A DNA stretch of 56,737 nucleotides, taken from the NCBI GenBank assembly GCA_009731375.1, contig BJOX01000279.1:170426-227162 (forward strand), read 5' to 3'. The notes beneath the pieces were generated by a model, which was not told where the DNA came from, ran no database searches, and worked only from the letters and a program-made list of their open reading frames with translations. The position numbers and the translations under genes are program-made. Below, one piece after another: positions 52,641-56,737 of this stretch. Source of the stretch: Paulinella micropora. Lineage: Eukaryota > Cercozoa > Imbricatea > Euglyphida. Each line of letters opens with the position of its first letter. Position 1 is the first letter of the stretch.

Positions 52641-53018
52641 GGCAAATACTTCCAAAAAAACAAGGAATTTTGGCATTCAGGACACTCCCCTAACGCAAAT
52701 ATTTGCGTGAATTCCAAAAAAAATTATATCAGCATCAACATCGAGTCGGGGGCTAGCCACCCTGTCGATATGAGCTCCTAACTCATCCTGGTTCACACAA
52801 ATCATGATTTATTCCGACGGGGATGCAGAAAATAGGCTAAAAAACAAGGAATTTAGGCATTCAGGACACTGCCATAACGCAAATATTTGCGTGAATTCCA
52901 TAAAAATTATATCAGCATCAACATCGAGTCTGGAGCTAGCCACCCTGCCAATCTGAGCTCCCAACTCCTCGTTCCCGCAAACCATGATTTATTCCGACGG
53001 GGGTACGGAAAATGGGGG
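52641..53018 (+). repeat. ~180-bp repeat family D, second right-hand block
   Basis: Two units (anchors at about 52803 and 52983) ending in ggggtacggaaaatggggg next to a gap (53019-53150). Confidence 0.8.
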
Positions 53019-53150
53019 NNNNNNNNNNNNNNNNNNNNNNNNNNNNNNNNNNNNNNNNNNNNNNNNNNNNNNNNNNNNNNNNNNNNNNNNNNNNNNNNNN
53101 NNNNNNNNNNNNNNNNNNNNNNNNNNNNNNNNNNNNNNNNNNNNNNNNNN

Positions 53151-53180
53151 ATAATAATAATAATAATAATAATAATAATA
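53151..53180. repeat. (AAT)n tail of SINE B2
   Basis: AAT repeat after the gap, reading as an ATT tail of B2 on the minus strand. Confidence 0.85.
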
Positions 53181-53420
53181 GTGCTTCTCAGTCAATGGCG
53201 AATGCATTTCTGCACATGTGCCTCCATCGTCTCACCCGTGAGGGGAGTACGAGGATTTGACGATCGGCTCTACTGACACCCCCGCAAGGCAGCTCCAAGC
53301 CTTCCAGACAGACCAATACTTTCAAAGAAAATATCCTTTGAAAATACTGGCACCGACGGGAATCGAACTGGCGACAGGTCCCAGATGGTAGACCTTAACC
53401 ACTGGGCTATCGCGGTGTCA
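53181..53420 (-). mobile_element. tRNA-derived SINE family B, copy B2 (full head)
   Basis: On the minus strand the first ~71 nt fold like a tRNA. The ends gacaccg and cggtgcc pair at six of seven positions. Box A is tagcccagtgg (53409-53399) and box B gttcgattcc (53369-53360), correctly ordered ~30 nt apart. These are the internal RNA polymerase III promoter elements. A ~170-bp tRNA-unrelated body follows, ending gagaagcact and an ATT tail. This is the classical SINE structure. The T-stem is degenerate, so it is not a functional tRNA gene. Confidence 0.8.
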
Positions 53421-53421
53421 C

Positions 53422-53452
<31 letters not shown>

Positions 53453-53527
53453 CATCATCATCATCATAATAACAACAACAATAACAACAACAACAACAAC
53501 AACAATAATAATAATAATAATAATAAT
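53421..53527. repeat. (AAT)n, (ATC)n and (AAC)n microsatellite
   Basis: Trinucleotide repeat between SINE copies B2 and A6. Confidence 0.95.
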
Positions 53528-53624
53528 ACTATATCTGAGGCGTACTGATGCAGCTAATGGCATATCCTCAACGGACATAAGCCTCCAATACCCTTGTTCG
53601 AGGTCCTCCACCCCCCCGTGTCAG
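53528..53624 (+). mobile_element. SINE-like repeat family A, copy A6 (cut by a gap)
   Basis: The first 97 bp match A1 and A5 from actatatctgaggcg to ccccccgtgtcag, then an N gap (53625-53884). Confidence 0.65.
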
Positions 53625-53884
53625 NNNNNNNNNNNNNNNNNNNNNNNNNNNNNNNNNNNNNNNNNNNNNNNNNNNNNNNNNNNNNNNNNNNNNNNNNNNN
53701 NNNNNNNNNNNNNNNNNNNNNNNNNNNNNNNNNNNNNNNNNNNNNNNNNNNNNNNNNNNNNNNNNNNNNNNNNNNNNNNNNNNNNNNNNNNNNNNNNNNN
53801 NNNNNNNNNNNNNNNNNNNNNNNNNNNNNNNNNNNNNNNNNNNNNNNNNNNNNNNNNNNNNNNNNNNNNNNNNNNNNNNNNNNN

Positions 53885-53969
53885 TGAAAATACTGGTGGC
53901 ACCGACGGGAATCGAACTGGCGACAGGGCCCAGATGGTAGAACTTGACCACTGGGCTATCACGGTGTCC
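53885..53969 (-). mobile_element. tRNA-derived SINE family B, copy B3 (cut by a gap)
   Basis: The head of the family on the minus strand, starting at 53969 (ggacaccgtgatagcccagtg) with boxes A and B as in B2, running into the gap at 53884. Confidence 0.7.
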
Positions 53970-54262
<293 letters not shown>

Positions 54263-54263
54263 A

Positions 54264-54514
54264 GCAATAAAATCCAGCTGTCGTTCGACTGAATCTACCA
54301 ATCATACCACTACATGCAAACATAACACATAAAACATACATACAATTACATGCATGAATTAGGTAGAATACATGCAAACTATAGCATCAATGCAATTATT
54401 AGTATTACATGGTCCTAGCATCAATACAATCGTATGCATACAATAGCTAGTGTATATGCAAACATATAACATAAAGCATATAAACCCATGAAACAATCAG
54501 ACATATAAACAAAA

Positions 54515-54563
<49 letters not shown>

Positions 54564-54740
54564 TCAGATACCTAGGATGGCTCGGTGTACGATCACGGGA
54601 GTTGCTTGCTTCCCTTCGTTATCCTTGTACTAAGATATGATATCATGTATGTATACATTTAACTTATATATAAATGTAGTCAAATTATACGTGGAAGTTA
54701 GGGTGAGTGATGGGCTTAGTGTTGAGGTGAGGTTGGGGTG
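54264..54740. other. AT-rich sequence, no gene seen
   Basis: It begins with a copy of family C (ccagctgtcgttcgactgaa at about 54272). It contains a GA repeat (54520-54560) and repeats of acatgcaaac- and ataaacata-like words. No coding feature is seen. Confidence 0.5.
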
Positions 54741-54762
54741 CTTGTCTTTTGAGAGAGAGAGA

Positions 54763-54820
<58 letters not shown>

Positions 54821-55170
54821 CGGGGGCGGGGGGGGGGGGGGGGGGGGGGGNNNNNNNNNNNNNNNNNNNNNNNNNNNNNNNNNNNNNNNNNNNNNNNNNN
54901 NNNNNNNNNNNNNNNNNNNNNNNNNNNNNNNNNNNNNNNNNNNNNNNNNNNNNNNNNNNNNNNNNNNNNNNNNNNNNNNNNNNNNNNNNNNNNNNNNNNN
55001 NNNNNNNNNNNNNNNNNNNNNNNNNNNNNNNNNNNNNNNNNNNNNNNNNNNNNNNNNNNNNNNNNNNNNNNNNNNNNNNNNNNNNNNNNNNNNNNNNNNN
55101 NNNNNNNNNNNNNNNNNNNNNNNNNNNNNNNNNNNNNNNNNNNNNNNNGTGGGAGGAGGAGGAGGGAGAA

Positions 55171-55216
<46 letters not shown>
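54741..55216. repeat. (GA)n, ~85-bp G-run, gap and (GA)n
   Basis: GA repeat, a nearly pure G-run (54765-54850), N at 54851-55148, then a GA repeat to 55216. Confidence 0.95.
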
Positions 55217-55219
<3 letters not shown>

Positions 55220-55440
55220 TTACGTAAAGGCCGAATCGGCGAGGCAGTTGGAAGTCCAATTGCACCTGTATTTAATATGCATGGATACATACACATGAAT
55301 AATATGCATGTATGTGTATTTTGTCTCTTTAATGTGTGTGTGTGTGTGTGTGTGTGTTAGACGGGAGTTTTTGTAGTGAGAGTAGTATTGCAGTTAAACA
55401 GAAGAAGAAAGGAATATGTACATAATTATTTTTACACGAA
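55217..55440. other. Short non-repeat segment
   Basis: Mixed sequence with a TG dinucleotide tract at 55335-55357. No gene is seen. Confidence 0.5.
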
Positions 55441-56272
<832 letters not shown>

Positions 56273-56315
56273 GTGGCACACTGGTGCTTTCTTCCCAACG
56301 CATCCTATACAGATC

Positions 56316-56322
56316 ACACAAC

Positions 56323-56420
<98 letters not shown>

Positions 56421-56433
56421 CATCCATCCATCC

Positions 56434-56507
<74 letters not shown>

Positions 56508-56640
56508 ATATCTATCTTATCTGTCTGTCTGTCTGTCTGTCTGTCTACCTACCTACCTACCTACCTACCTACCTACCTACCTACCTACCTACCTACCTAC
56601 TTGCCTGCCTGCCTGCCTGCCTGCCTACCTACCTACCTAC

Positions 56641-56737
<97 letters not shown>
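56316..56737. repeat. (CTAT)n with CTGT, CTAC and CTGC blocks
   Basis: CTAT repeat to 56520, CTGT, CTAC, CTGC, CTAC blocks, then CTAT to the end of the window. Confidence 0.95.

Noticed and set aside
53350-53420. Functional tRNA gene
   Set aside because: Boxes A and B and an acceptor stem are present, but the T-stem is mismatched and the sequence continues as a dispersed repeat with an AAT tail in three copies. It is a SINE head.
54637-55360. Gly- or Pro-rich frames crossing the G-run and gap
   Set aside because: They read through Ns and a homopolymer and carry no information.

Overview
This is a fragment of a large, very repeat-rich eukaryotic genome. The evidence is kilobases of tri- and tetranucleotide microsatellite, tRNA-derived SINE-like repeats with AAT tails, a decayed LINE, two complete Ty3/gypsy-type LTR retrotransposons, and many scaffold gaps (N runs of 10 or more). 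There is no operon, no Shine-Dalgarno pattern and almost no host coding sequence. A charophyte alga such as Chara would fit this microsatellite-laden, gypsy-rich style, but that is a weak inference. No single sequence here proves the organism.

Layout. 1-10.9 kb: composite GC-rich repeats, SINE-like copies, then long tetranucleotide tracts. These include a minisatellite (7.3-7.9 kb) and an array of conserved ~40-bp 'islands' separated by CATA repeat (8.4-10.7 kb). 10.9-12.1 kb: unremarkable AT-rich sequence with one gap. 12.1-12.9 kb: three inverted repeats, one a hairpin with perfect 48-bp arms. 12.9-15.4 kb: a dead LINE interrupted by microsatellites. 15.5-16.6 kb: purine repeat. 16.8-18.8 kb: the only convincing host gene, an intact single-exon 682-aa predicted membrane protein with a PLOD/procollagen-glycosyltransferase-like domain.

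19.3-40.3 kb is one nested transposon structure. Element E2 lies on the minus strand, with 238-bp LTRs, PBS, gag, protease, RT-RNase H-integrase, PPT and GAGG flanks. Its 3' LTR is split by element E1 on the plus strand, which has 130-bp LTRs, PBS, gag, pol and PPT. E1's LTRs differ at 1 of 130 positions and E2's at about 7 plus an indel, which agrees with E1 being the later arrival. The two elements are divergent relatives. Both have a CCCH-type rather than CCHC Gag finger, a protease-like domain with D-T-M where D-T/S-G is usual, an unrecognised conserved domain between protease and RT, and an unrecognised conserved domain after the integrase GPY/F module. These shared non-canonical domains are the best candidate here for an undescribed system. 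E1's gag and pol look like one frame broken by a 29-bp tandem duplication.

40.3-56.7 kb returns to microsatellites: a ~695-bp tandem duplication, a second island array (47.25-48.3 kb), tRNA-headed SINE copies, near-identical copies of the first SINE-like family, and the same composite GC-rich repeats as at the left end but in opposite orientation. Many gaps abut long G or C runs.
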